From the NCBI GenBank assembly GCA_963556495.2, contig OY747711.1, forward strand, positions 37,924,914 to 37,988,913: a stretch of DNA of 64,000 nt, read 5' to 3'. The notes beneath the pieces are model-generated. The model did no database searches. It saw nothing but the letters and a program-made list of their open reading frames with translations, and was not told the DNA's origin. Source of the stretch: Valencia hispanica (taxonomy: Eukaryota > Chordata > Actinopteri > Cyprinodontiformes > Valenciidae). The translations under genes were made by a program, and so were the position numbers. Shown in pieces: positions 12,212 to 26,600 of the stretch. Every line of letters starts with the position of its first letter. Position 1 is the stretch's first letter.

Positions 12212-15200
12212 CTATGTGATAAAACAGAGAAAAAAGGGTTAAGACCTAATATTACACTAAACAATAATACTGTTAATTGTACTATTTTATTGTTAATAAC
12301 ATCTTAGCCAGTTTAGTTCAAATTATGACGGAAGTATAATTGTACTTCTGACATTAACAATTTAAGAGTAATACCTGTATTTGATCATAAGGTGGCGCAA
12401 TTTCTCTGCTTCTCTTTGCTGTCCTGAATTATGCAGGTACACAACATCAGTATGGAGAATCTGACCTTGGAACAGACAGAAAGAGAAAACCCCAGAACGT
12501 TGTTGCCTAATTATGAACAACAGAAGCTATTCATTATCAGTTTATATCTTTTTCACCGAACACTATAAAATGGGGCAGCAACTACCTACTACTACTTACC
12601 AAGTTAAATAATTCAAAAATTTAACAACAGCCACCTTAATAAGACCAACTGTTAGTTATCTGTTTCCCCAGAGACGACAAATGGAGGGCAGAAAAATAAA
12701 ACAGAAACAGACCTCTGACCACACCATGATGGACCCAACACCTGAAAAAATGCCTGCATCTGTGTCACCATGATTTGTGGCTGCACACCAGGTCACCCTG
12801 AGGGTGGGACATCCCTCTGCACAGGGTGAAGCCACAGACTCTGATAGACAATCCAAGACTTAAAGCACGGAGCATGCTCCACATTATGCACTAAGGTCAG
12901 GTGAAATTGTGTCTGTTATTAAGAAGAAACATATTGGTGCTATAATAGGTTTAGAGATTATGGCTAGCAAGGTGTACCTTTACCTCGAATACTAGGCCTT
13001 AATTATGATCATGATTCAAACCACATAATAAACATAACAGTATATTTTAGGGGTAATTCCAAATCTGAATTAGCAATAAGATAGTGAAAGAGGCTAGTGT
13101 GGGATTAACATGGAGTAAAGAAATTCTGTTTTGATTTGGACTTGTGGCACTTTAGCATCACAAATACAGATGCTTTCCTAAGATTGTGTGCTAAAATGTC
13201 CATCATATAAAGAAATGTATATAACAGTGTTTCTCTACATGTTACGAGAACACAGTCATAATTGTGCTTCAAACAATGACGGTGCTGAGAGTTCTAGTAT
13301 TAATCAGAAAAATCCTCAGTGGATGTTAAGGTTTTACTGCTATGAGAGTTCATTACAGTGCTGAATTAAAACACAAATGTAGCTACAAAGAGGCACAACA
13401 TCTTGAATCCAAATATTTTCCTTTTTTCAGACCATTATTAAGGAATACACATTTTAATTCAGGTCAAGTTCTTAGAATTGGTCTAATCCCATTATTTAAC
13501 AAAGTGTCATGTTTCATCAACATAAATTTGTTGATTTCATTGCACTCTTTCTGTAAAGTTGTTCACAGTGGCAGCAAACCTTTATCAATCAAAGCCTTGG
13601 GCGGAATTTCTTTTCAATATCTAATAGTAATTTCAAAGTAAAACACGACGACACCAGTTTGTGATATTTAAGGCCAAAATATTGAAGATTAATTTGAATG
13701 AACACCAGTAATACTTAAAAAAAAAAGTAAATATTGAGGAATATGCGATGTCTAGAGTGAACAGGGCAGACTTGGTGTTTCTTACTTGTAGGTGAGAGGA
13801 TAGCCAGTTTACAGCCATGCCTGAAGCCAGGGTCCACCCCCAATATGACACATCCCCTGACTGGACAGACCAATAGCCGCTGGCGGAGGTTTCGCACAAA
13901 CATAGCGATTGATTCCTTTTCTGCTGCACTTGTTAACTTAGTCCTAAGAAGTGGGATCAGAAGGAGAAATAATCAAACTAAAAGAGGCCACAGGAAAGAT
14001 ATTACTAAAATGTAGTATACAAAGGAGAGGGATATGTAAATTTGTGTTTTATTTTAAGGCTAAAAAGTCAGATAAGAGTAAGAAAACTCACTTTTTTAAT
14101 GGGGGAGAGTAAGGGGAAAAGTAATGTGCAAAAACAATAAAACCACAGATTTTGCTTAACCTTTTCCTAAAGCCTATTGTGAATTTGCCTCAAACACCAC
14201 ATGGATAAACATGAATACTGCCTGTTGATGCATATTCTACACATACCAAGGATCATAGTAAAAGCCCTCGGTTGCCATCCTGAGGTCAGACTTATGTCCA
14301 ATTTAAGCCTATTTTGCTCATTTGCATATTAAATACCAACATTTCTACTTTTTGCTTATAGTCAAGTAAAAACATCTTAATTTAAAATTTACTTGACACC
14401 AAAAACATAAATATATATTTTACATAAACAATAAATGACATTAAGAAAAATACCTGTAGCTTCGAGTGAGAAAAGGCAAAATAAGCCTTTTATACGAGTC
14501 CTCTACTGCATTTCTGATGATTGCATTAAGTTCTTCTCTTGCAAATGTCTTTGGCCTCCACCTGCAATAAAGCAAAAAATAAAAATAAATTTTTTTTGTT
14601 TATATTTATATTTTGGGTTTTTTTGTTCATTGACTTTGTTTTGGGGGCAATTCCAAAGATAAATGCAACCAATAAAACCAGGTTGTTAAATCAGAACACT
14701 TTTTATCCCCAGGCACAAGTTGCACAAAACACGGTCTCTATTTAATTAGATTCATATTCCTAGTCTTGTGCTACACATTGAAAGCAATGAATGTAAAAGC
14801 CCCTAACCCATTTTTTATCATTTTAAGAGTTTTCTTTTATTCTTGAGCTTCTTATTAAGTTAAAATTTCATCAAGCACCATGGAAAGTCTTGATATTCAT
14901 TTTAATGCCCGTTCATAGTCACAAACAAAGAGTTATCAGGATATTTCTACTGATACAACAGTTTGTCATAATCTCTGATATCATAAAGGAGAGTAAAGCA
15001 ACCTCCTCCTGACATCTTCATTGGTAGGTCATATAAATGCTGCAGACAGGCCTGTCTGTGTGCGTGAAGATGTCTGCGTATTATTGTGTTTCTGACCTGT
15101 TGCTGATGCACCATCGAGTAAAGTCGCTCTTCACTCTGTCAGGAATGTTCACCTTCACTGTCAGAATCTTCAGACTCTCTCCTCGGTTAATCGCCAGTGT

Positions 15201-17646
15201 CTGAACACAAACACATTTTTGAGTGAAAAGTTCCACATTTCCACCATGTGATCATAAAACTCACAACCTTCAAAAAGCACACACTTTAACCTACAATACT
15301 CTGATAAGTGCTCAAGCACACATGATGTCACATTTAAATGTTCCAGATCAGCAAATATATTTTTTATCCGAAAAAGTCAATCTGAGTAAAAACAAAATGC
15401 AGGTTTTGAATATAAATATCTCCACTGGTAAATGTAGGCCTAATTAAAGCCTTACCTCTACAATCAATACATTCATTATTTGAACCCATCAGGCAATAAG
15501 AAGTAGGCTAAAATATTTCAAAAAACAAAGCAAACACCATGCCTGACCTAAAGCAACTTGAGAAAGAGAAGTCAGTGACATCCATTAGTCTGAAAAAGGT
15601 TCCAAGGTTCTTTGGAACCTTGGCTAACAAACATTGCTAACCAACACTGCAACTGCAAGAGCACTGCAAATAATAACAGTGGGGACCAGAGCTTTGTTTT
15701 GGGCCGGTGTAAGTTGGGTGCAAGTTTATAAAAAAAATAATCCCTTTCTAGTTTCCAGTTGCTGTTTTTTTTACTCACTGTACAGCATTATGCCAAAATG
15801 GAAGATATGTCAGTCAAGTCGTCTTTGTTGCCACGGTCCATCCACACCTAGTGTCATTTAAGCAAAGGTTGGAAGAAAGCGCCAGAGTCCAATTTGGGAT
15901 TACTTACTTCTAGAATACATGTATGTGTAAAAATGATCAAAAGCATTATTGCACTCATGACGGCTTGGCTTTTGTTTTGTAGTGTTAACAGTCAGTTTCA
16001 GTCGTTTTTTTACCAGAACTGTAGCACCTGCATTTATTGTTTGGCTTTCTAATGTACAGGTGCTGACTACAGAATTTTTGAACGTTACTCTGCTATATAT
16101 CTTTTATACTTGTCTGATATGTATGGTTGTTTATCTGTCCCAAGTCAATACATTTAAAAAAAAAACTATAATAATTTTCTGAGATTCTGTTAACACATTT
16201 CGGGGGCGTTTTGTCTTGCCCCTGGAATGCAATTTGTATTACACACAAAAAACTAAACTATGACTAAAACTAATAAAAACTAAACTGAAGCTAAGCTTTT
16301 TCAAAAAACTAAAACTAAACTAACTAACAAATGGTAAAAACTGATTAAAACTCAAATTGAATAAAAAATCTAAAATCAAAACTAATTAAAACAAAAAACT
16401 AAAACTAATCAACATTTAAAAACTATTAAAACCTTCTTTAGGACTTGACTAAGTCCCAACAAAAGGCATTATCTACAAATGAAGAAGAAATAGAAGATGG
16501 TGAACCTTCTCAGGAGTGTCCAGCAAAGAAACAATTTGTCCAGGAGGTCACAAAAAAGTCCTGACAACATTTAAAGCTCTGCTGGCCTCACCTGCCTAAG
16601 TTAAGGTCAGTGCAATAATTTGACAATAAGAAAGAAAGTGGGCAAAAATAGCCTAGGAAGAAAACCACTGCTGACCAAAAACGGCCAGTTCACATTACCC
16701 CAAAAACATCTTGCTGATCTCAAAACATGTGAACTGACGAGACAAAAGTGAATATTTTTTGGAAGGTTTGCTTCCCCCGGGCCTAAAGTTAACATAGCAC
16801 TTCCGGATAAGAACATCATATGGACAGGAAACCATGATGGTGGTATAATATAATTGTCAGGGGCCGCTTTGATTTTTCATGCCCCAAACAACATACCATA
16901 ATTAATATAATTAATATAACATGAGTTCTTTGCAATCGAACATAAAATGGAGAAGGAGAAAGTGGCTGCACACAAGGTCACAAACTTCAGTTTGTGACAT
17001 TGAGTTATCCAGCAGGACAATAGTCCAAAAACACCAGCAAGCCCAAATCTGAATGGCTCATAAAAGTGAATTCAATTTGAAATATTTATTCTGTATTTTT
17101 TTGTTTCAGTAATGGTAAAAATTGATATATCTTACAGTTTATTGTGTGTAGCATACATTTTACAGTTAAAATTCTAGAAACAATAAATACAATCATGAAT
17201 TTGTTCATGACTCTTTCATCTGCAAATTATATCTGCTACAAAAACAAAAAAGTGCAAGTAACTATTCAACTAAATAATTAATCATAAGTCTCTCCTCTGA
17301 GAAATTTCCTTAACTCCCTCATATGTCCATAAAAAGTTAATAGCCTAGGAGTGTGTCCCGTGGTCGGGCCCGTTGTGTTGTGTGCTGGTTCTCCCTGAGA
17401 GGAACTGTTACATGCTGTTAAGCAAACAGCAGTAAGTGTCTGACCTTTTCAGTCGGGAACCTTTAGCCTACCACAGAACAGGGCCAAGAAGCAAGACGTC
17501 AATCTGGAGCCCAAGCGGAAGAAGCGAGCTGACAAATGCCACCACTATGCCACCATCAGCTTTGAGACCGCAAGGCCTTCCCCCCACCCATCGTGCCACA
17601 ACCATTACCACTCAGCAGCCCTGTTGGGTGCAGTGCACCCATATGC

Positions 17647-17685
<39 letters not shown>

Positions 17686-20600
17686 ATAGATACAAATTTA
17701 AAACACAGCTAATGGCATTGCGGAAACCAGGATTAAATCAGCAAGATTGCTTGAATAACGATGAAAGTTAAGATTTCTCTTCTGGTGGCATGTTTCAGCC
17801 CAAGGCTTCCTCAACAACTTGATGAGAATGAGTTCTGAAACTATCTTCATCAAACCTCTGAAGTTGAACATGCTCTCAAAGAAAGCGAACAGAACAAATC
17901 TCTGAAAAACCACAATTGCAATGAAACTAGTTAATTTAAAACTACATTGTAAAACCTCTGTTCTAAAGGTTTAGAGTTGTTTTTTTAATCAGAGACGATA
18001 TGCAATGAAATATTGTGTTATGACCCCCCATCTTGCTACCCATCAGAGTGAGGAGGATGGTAAAATAGGTACACAATATTTTTTTTCAAAGCTCACAATT
18101 AGAGAACTGCAGCAAAGAGTGTTAGCAACCATTAGAGGTAGACTGTATGTAATTAACTTAGAATCCGTCTGTATGTTTGGATTCAATTGACTTGTTTTCT
18201 GTAAAATCGCTTGAGACGACGTGTGTAGTTGTTTCGAGACATGACAGGAAAAATCTTTCACAGCCCTATCATCGCAAATCTAAATATGCGGAGATTGCTA
18301 GAAACTACTGGGGCTTTAACTGCATCCAGGCAAGCCTTTTGAAAAAACAACTGCTGTGAGTCTAAACATAGATAAACTGTGTGACACTTTGTGAAACAGA
18401 GTGTCAAGTGTCATGTAATTGAAGGATGTGTGTTGTTTTTGGTGTGCTTCCATTCTGAATACTACATATCTATACTGGGATCAGTAGTGTAGAATCTGCA
18501 ATGTTCTACTGTGTTGTGACCCTGTACATTTCTTTTTCCTACTATTACCGTCTCTTTTTTCATGTCAAAAGATTAATTCACCATCTGTGAATGAAATTTT
18601 AATTATTAATAAGCACCCCCAAGCAGTCAGAGAATTATAGGCCAAATAAATCAAACAAGTGAAGCCACAAGTTTTACTCATAGTGTTAAGCATCCTGAAT
18701 TCCCAAGTGAGTGAAGTATCTGCATACCATAGCGTTTGATTATGTTATTGGCAGGAGTCACGTTAATCGAATATCTTCCATTTTTTACCCTTTTTTAAAA
18801 CGGAAGAAAAAAAATCTGGAAATAGCGTCTGCAGCAATCCCACGTGAGACATTTGATTACGCACAAGCGGATGCGCAATTCAGGTCCATGCGGACCAGGA
18901 GGAAGATGAGACTATGCGTTCAGGCCACAGAAGGTATTTCAAGTGTAATAACTAAATTTCGTTTACATGTCATAATTATCATTTAAAAGATTGATGGGTA
19001 AAATAGATTGACTGGATTTTTTTTACCCTGTCAGTCAAAATGACAGACAACACAAAAGTCTGGTGCAATCTCTGATATTGGGTTCCGTTTATTTTGTTGC
19101 AGTGGAGCACACAGTATGTGAGATACATGTTGTGTGTCAACTGTTATGCAAACGCAGTGGAATTTCTTTGGCATGTCAATTTGATTGGACAATCTGTTTT
19201 TCTTGGTGACCAACTTATGCATGCTACAGTCAATGGTGTTATAAGGTGGTGCAGGAGTGTTACTTTTTTATGGCATTATGTCTCCCTATGCCATAGAAAT
19301 GAAAGTCGGATATTCAACAGTGTGACAGAGGTAAAAGATTTAGTTTTTTGGAAGCAAACACTCCTGGTGGGTCTTTTGTGGAACCAATGATAAACATCTG
19401 GAAAATGTCCCATCCTCACTGATAAATATGATGGAGGATCTGTGATGCTGTTTCTCTCCCAAAGATCTAAAAAAATCTCAAGAGCTTTACAAATACAAGT
19501 CCATTATGAATAAACAAACTTGTCGTCTCTGCCAAAAATTGTAAAAAAAAATTGCAATGAGTCTTTTAGCAACATAATGGTCAATAACATAGGGTCAAAT
19601 CAACATAGAAATGGATCAGTTGAAACTTAGGATAGGATAGCGTCCATCTATGAATCTCTCCATTTCTATCCGAGCTTAGTCGCTGGTGAGAGATGGCGTG
19701 ATATGAAAGAGGGACGTGAAGCACAGTGTAAACATGTTTATGTATTAAACATGCCAGCAGTGACAGGTAGCCAAGCACTAGCCAAATCCTGACAAGACCA
19801 GAAAGTCAATCTTTTCTCAGTGCTTTCCTTAATCCTTTTCTCAGCCCCAAAGTAAGGGCAGCAAGCCAATGACTATCCTCTATCTGTCTCCTCCTCTTGC
19901 TCATCCGGTTTGTAGAAGTATACTGTCATCAACACATCCATCCATCCGCCATATCAAGAACAAACAGATGCATGCACACTGAGAAACATTCACAGAGAAT
20001 TTGCACTTTTCTCGACCTAGCTGGCACAGAGTAATACAGAGCTAAATGTGGTTTATTAGAGTGGAATCAAGCTGCCGGCTGATTTATTACATTTGGAACT
20101 ATCAACAAGGTTTCTAAATTATTTCCATTTCAACATCCCATACTTTTCCAGGCTCAATCATTTAGATTTTTATAACTTTTTAATCATATGTACATTTGAG
20201 TAAAAAAAAAAGAGGCAAACCTAAATAAATTTGAATTAAAAAGGATTAAAAGTTATATTTCATATAAGCACTTTAACATTTCCTTCTTTTATGCGATGCC
20301 TGTAAGTATCTGACATATTAGGCTCTCTTTTAAAGCAAAATATAAGGGTTTGGGGGAGCTGGTCTTTCCTTTGATGTCATGTAAGCACATCGGATTGCCT
20401 TGTGCACAAATATCTTTCCATTGTCTATACCCGCTTATGCTTGAAAGGACAAGGGGTGGCTGGAGCCTATCTCCAGCTGTGATTGGGCAAGAAATGTGGT
20501 ACACCCTGAACAGGTTGCAAGTCCATCACAGGGCAACACAGAGACACACAACAATGCACACACACACTTACACTGAAGGAAAATTTAGAGTAACCAATAA

Positions 20601-23600
20601 CCCTAACAGTCATGTTTTTGGACTGTGGGAGGATGCACACATGCACAGGGAGAACATGCAAACATCCATGCAGAAAGATCCTAGGCCAGGATTGGATCCC
20701 AGGACCTCATGGCTGCAAAGGAATGGTGCAATCAACTGCGCAAGATGTTTTTTTTTGGTTTTATGCACAAACCCCAATAAAAACAGTGCTGAAGCTGGCT
20801 ACCCATTCAGTGGCGAATTTGGTGGTAAATGGTCATTTCACTTTTTTTCTTGATTTGCAAAAATTTAGATCAGTTAAAAATATATATTGTAAAATTGTGG
20901 TCTGGACAATCCTTGATTAAATACTGAGACTGGTACAGTATGTGATAAGTAATGCTTCCTTTCACAAACTTAAAAAAGAATGACTTTCAAAGCTTTGCCC
21001 AGAAGTAAAAGGGTCTTGAGACCCAAAACGCTGTAAAACGGCCTTTGATTTTAGGAAGATTGTGTGTTTTATCTGTAGGCAACGTCAAAATTAAAATGAT
21101 TAACGAGTGGAAAAAGAATTGACGTTATTGGACTAACTAGAATTACAGGTAGTCATTTAAATATAAATCATTGTAAAAGCTCTTATAAAGAAATTCAGAT
21201 TTTTTAAGTTTTGAAATAAAAACATATAAAATTCAAAAACCCAAACCTTTTTCCGTAATCAAGTTAAGTTTTTTCTATACTTATCCAGACTGGACGATAG
21301 CAAAAACGGATGAAACAAAAATTCATACTTGACCTGACTTTTCAAGACTGTGTAGGAACCCGAATTCATCAGGATTAAAGGGTTATCTAATCTAATTCGC
21401 TTTGTTCAAATTGTTTAAATAGCAGTTTTTCAGACCATTTCTTTCACCAGCATTTTTAGAGGTGGAAGAAATGTTTTAAACAAAACCATTCAACTGTAAG
21501 TCTTTATGCTAAAAATATAATCAAGTATTCAGAATTACAAAAAATGTACATCAAAGTATGTTTATTCTCAGATGGGAATGCAGTCTTTTCTTAGCAGGCC
21601 CACATTTAAAGTAATGTAACAAATAACAGGTTAGAAAACTGGCTTGTCGCCACGGAAATTTAATTCCTATCAGAACAATATAAAATAATATCCCCTGATA
21701 AAAAACTTCTTTCAGAATACATTCCAGTACGTAATCTAAAAATGGAAAACCTACAGCACCACTCCAAATTAACTAAAACATGTCAGTCTGGCAGAGCGGG
21801 CAAGGTGACCATTCATCAGATAAGCTGTCAAGAGGCCCATGATAACTCTGGAGGAGCTGCAGAGATCTAAAACTCAGGTGGGAGATTTTACAGATCTGAG
21901 TTGACAGGACAACTTCTAGTCATCCCCTCAATAAATCTGGACTTCATGGAAGAGAGGCAAGAACAAAGACAATGTTGGAAAAATAGCCTAAAAGTTTTAT
22001 TGGCCACAAGCCATGTCAGCAACACAGCAAACCTTTGGGAAAAGGTGCTCTTGTCAGATAAGCTCAAATCGAGAATCTGTGCCAAAACTTATAAAATTAT
22101 TGTTGACAGCCACTCTTTATCTAGTATGACTCAGAGAAAACTCTGTTGCCAAGAAAAGTGGGGAAAAGTCTTAATCTCTAGATGTGCAAAGCTGATAGAG
22201 GGCAAAAGGTGGTTCTACAAAGTACTCACTCAGGGAGGCTGAATTCAATTGTATGAACAAATCTAACAAAAACCTATCCTTTATACTAGTTTTTTCAAAA
22301 GATTTTGAACTACTTAGTGTGGATATATCAGATAAAATACAGTTATCGCAAATTGAAGCTTATGGTTGGAACACAACCTAAAAAAGTTCAATGGGTATGA
22401 ATACTTTTACAAGGTGCTTTATGGCACCAAAGAGCCACACAGACTCATCATGTAATTTATAAACCAGAGACACAGACACGACATTTCCCATATGTGTAAA
22501 CTTAAAATCAAAGTTCCTATCCACAACCTGTTTATCAAACATTTCTCTTTAAATGATGAAGCATTTCCATTTGCTTGAGCTCCTCTGCAGGCGAACGCCT
22601 ATCCGAAGCGCTAAACTCCCATTTGATCACAGTGCAAATCGCATTAAAAACAGCCCACTTCCACGTTCAGTAATCTGCTCTGGCATGCTGCAGAGCATAC
22701 TGGAGTCTAATGGCTATAAGGTAAATGAGTACCCTTCAAAAGAAGACTCAAATCAAGTCTAATGGAATTACATCTGGGATAAGCATTATACTTTCAGACA
22801 AGCAGAATGCCAGAGCTTCCCTAAAACAGACTTCAGATTAATTTATAAAACTGCTGTCTTTTTATATAAGGTCTTTATGGCAATAGTTATTGCATGTTTC
22901 TTTCCAGTCTGACCTTTCTGTATCACAATTTTAGGCCTACTATAATGGATTGTAGGGTTGATTAAATGAACTATAAATAGAAATGTCCCTGAAATAAAAA
23001 GAATTTCAGGCATTTTCAAGCAGAAGTGTTAGATTTCACAAAATAAATTATTTTTTTCCCTGCTTCAGTGATCAGTAAACCACTGTTAAACTGAATTACC
23101 AGATCTGAATTCATCAAAGCATGTAAAGCACATGTGCTTCCATGCAACATAACCCAACTCTGTATTAATAACTCCAAATTAGCAGTTATCAACACGATAC
23201 AAATAAATTGTAGGATGAAGAAAAAAGTTTAGAAAATAAATATTTGTCTTTAAATGTTATATTCTGTTAACTACTTGTAAATCATACATTTACTCTTTTA
23301 CTTTCTATTGTACATTTACTACACAACCACATTCTGTAAATATTCACTGTTTTTTAAATGATCCTACTCAGTGGCACAGTCTAATCCGAGTATGCCACTT
23401 TATTTTTAATAACTACACAATACTTTGGTTTTTGTAATTATCTTGTTAATGTACATATATATTTCTTACTTCTGTTTTTATACTTTTTCTACCATTCTTG
23501 TGTGATCGTGAATGCTTCAATTATCTGTCACTTTGCTGCTGTTACAGCCAAATTCACCCTTTGTGGGACAATAAAGGATTATTCTATTCTAAATAAATCT

Positions 23601-26600
23601 AGCAAAAACCTAATGCCTCCGTTGACTAAATAAATAAATAATATAAATTCAAGGTTCATTAAGTTCATGAGTTGTTGTTTTTTCAGAGACTAATTACTAC
23701 CTCCCTGGGACAATAACTCCCTCATCTTGTCCTTTTCCTTCCACAAAAAAAAAAAAAAGAAAAACATCTGAGTCTTAACATAATGTGCTAAAGCATACGG
23801 GCAAGTGTGCACAAACACACATGCCTTCTGTCAAAACACATCTCTCACCTGCTTCCTCCCCCTGCCAACTTTCATGGCTAGAAAAGGTTCATTTTAGCCG
23901 GAATCTGACAGCTAGTAGGGTCACGGCAGCCTGTGGATTAACACTCCGTGACAAAGGCGAGTCATCGAATTAAATGCCTTGCATGCACAGAAGACAAGTG
24001 GGAGGGAAAGGGCAGGTGAGGTGTGGATTGGAGGGATGAGGTTTAGTCAGAGAAAGAGGGATGAGGCAGATCAGAGGAGAGCATGAGAGATAAGTGACGG
24101 ACGCACCTCAGCGCCGCTCATCTCTCCACGCTTCCTTTCTTTTACTGCCCCCCCCACCCCACCCCCCCATCCCCACCCCCTCCCTCTTCTCCATCCTTTT
24201 GTCCGCCTGTGGGCCCAGCAGCAGAAGCTGTCACTACAGAGGACCGTCTGTCAATCAAAGCTTCCTAATCCAATGGCATGTCAGCAGGGGACATGTCACA
24301 TATGTTAAGAAGAGAGAATGAGGGGACTTTCAGGCGGCGGCTGTGCGGAGCAAGTGTGTGCAAGAATGTGTGTATATAATTAAATGACTGCAGGGCAGAG
24401 CGCGGTTGCCAGAGAGTGTGGTGTGGCAGAGGCAGCGGGTGACGGGAGCCGTGGTGACACATGAGGCCCGGGACCAACTCTGAGTAACCTACCAGTCACT
24501 GGAGAGACTGAGGGGGAGCAGAGGAGGCAGAACGGGCCACAGGAGGGGTAAATATGAAAGCACAGACAAGACTAACTGCGACTGACGTGGGTAGCATTCA
24601 GAACCGGCATGCAGGAAGCAAGCACCAAAGATACAAACACAAACAGCCTATGCTAGTTTATAGGCGTGTGGGTGGATCAGGTGAGCGTGAAAAACACACA
24701 GTATGGGAGAACAAAACTAATTGTTTCCCAGCAGAATCAATGTAGTGGCTACTTGAGTCATACTTGTTCTCTTAAGTTTGTATAATTTTTGTCTCTATAA
24801 GTAAACCTGCCTGCTCTAGTCCTAACACAACACAAACTGCTAGCCGTATCTATTGGCACCCTTGGGAAAACATTTGCGAAAAGCCTTAAACTATAATCAG
24901 CTTTTATTACAGCTCCATAATTTTACACTAATAATTTTAGAAAAATTGCAACCTTTAATTTAAGAAGATTTGTTCAAGGGGGGAAAAAAATATTTGGAAA
25001 TATTTGTCTTCAACAAAAGATGCTGGCAGAACAATTGTTGGTAACGTTGCCTTTGTTATAGATGTAACTGAAGCAGTTTCCTAAAATTATAAGACAGCAG
25101 TACAATGTCAGGAAAATATGTAATTATGATAAAGCAGCTGAAAACTGAATAAGTTACGATATCAATTATGATAAAACTACATTTTTCAGCCTCTTTTTTT
25201 CCCCCTAAACTAATACACAATGTTCCCTTCAGCTTTACTATTTAAACCACACAAATACATTAGGTCTGGCCTCTAAGGACTTTTAGAGTCGGTTGTTCCA
25301 ACTGGCCAAATATGAAGATCGCGAATGTATGATAACTCAGATATATTATCCCACCAAATATTGGATCCAAGCAGTCCTTTGCAATCACAATATAATACAC
25401 GGAAACAGCGATAGTGATTGCCCTTCCATCCATTGTGCAGCTCTACTATATGCTTTTCCCCCAGAGCATTTCTGTTAACTAATAGCCACTATGCTGTATG
25501 AGGACCCATATTTATCTTGCCACTACTCACTGCTAGGCAGTTTGGGAAATAAAAACCCTTTTTTTATAAATCTTTTGTAAGAGTACCATTTACTGTAGCT
25601 AGCACTAACCTATCCTGTGCACATGAGGACAGCAAACTACAGTAGTTCATCTTGTTACCTGATGAGGCTGGATGCGCTGAATGTTGCAGGTGAAGTCAAA
25701 ATAGATTTGGAACTTGTCAAAGTCTTTGTTTTTGTTTTGCTCTGCTCCTGGTTTTTTGTTCCCTTGGGCAGATTTGTCCTGCTCTTTTTCCTTTAGTGCT
25801 GTCTTAGACACACTGGATTGGATGGTCACGAAGCTCTTTTCACATCTGACAGAAGGAAAAAAAGAAAAGAAAAAATACATCTGCATAGAGTATTAAGAGA
25901 CTCTTTACGGTAGCAGAAATAAAATAAGATATATCAATATAATTATAATAAATGTACAAAACTCCATGAGAAGAGGATAAATTTTCACAATGTTTTAATG
26001 TAGGTGAGGGTCTCTGGGTCTTTGGCTATTATGTCAGCCAAAATATGCTCCACACCAGTTGCCACTTCTTCCACAGATGATAGACCTGTTACACACGAAC
26101 AAGAACAAATCCATCGTGAATTTAGAAACTCATAAGTAAAGTGTTAATCAGAATAATAAGACAAGCATCAAATTTTCCATCCTGTACATCTATTTACACC
26201 TATTACCAGCTACAAAAAAACACGCTACAATGTGCCAGAATTGTGAACAATAAAAAACCGATTCACAAGTATCTCTGTTTCTTAAGAATCGGCTTTAAGA
26301 GTGTCAGAAAAAAATAACAATCATTTTAAGGCCTGCATTTTTTTTCTTATTTTTTTTGCATGTGGCTGCAGATGGTTGCCCCCTACCTTCAGTATCAAGC
26401 TTTACCCAAGCCCTGAGATCCAGAGTGTGTGGTGAGTTCAGCAGCACATTGGCAGCGTCTTCGAGGCCTAATGCTTTGGCCCTGCGAGCTTTAGTGAGCT
26501 TACTGCCTTTCTTGTAGGGAGAATACTGCAGATAAAACAAAAAGCTCAGGGTTTATATATCCTTCATTTATAAAATGATGTCTTTCCGCAGTCACACTTT

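Noticed and set aside
12656..12856. Minus-strand frame with 'GVGSIMVW', resembling a Tc1 block
   Set aside because: Only a few matching residues and no element ends; too weak to list as a transposon.
15596..15625. Short palindrome around 'ccaaggttctttggaacc'
   Set aside because: Small imperfect hairpin, the kind expected by chance in 64 kb; no context suggests a function.
20350..20853. A 167-residue plus-strand frame
   Set aside because: Covers a ubiquitous teleost interspersed repeat; no protein family.
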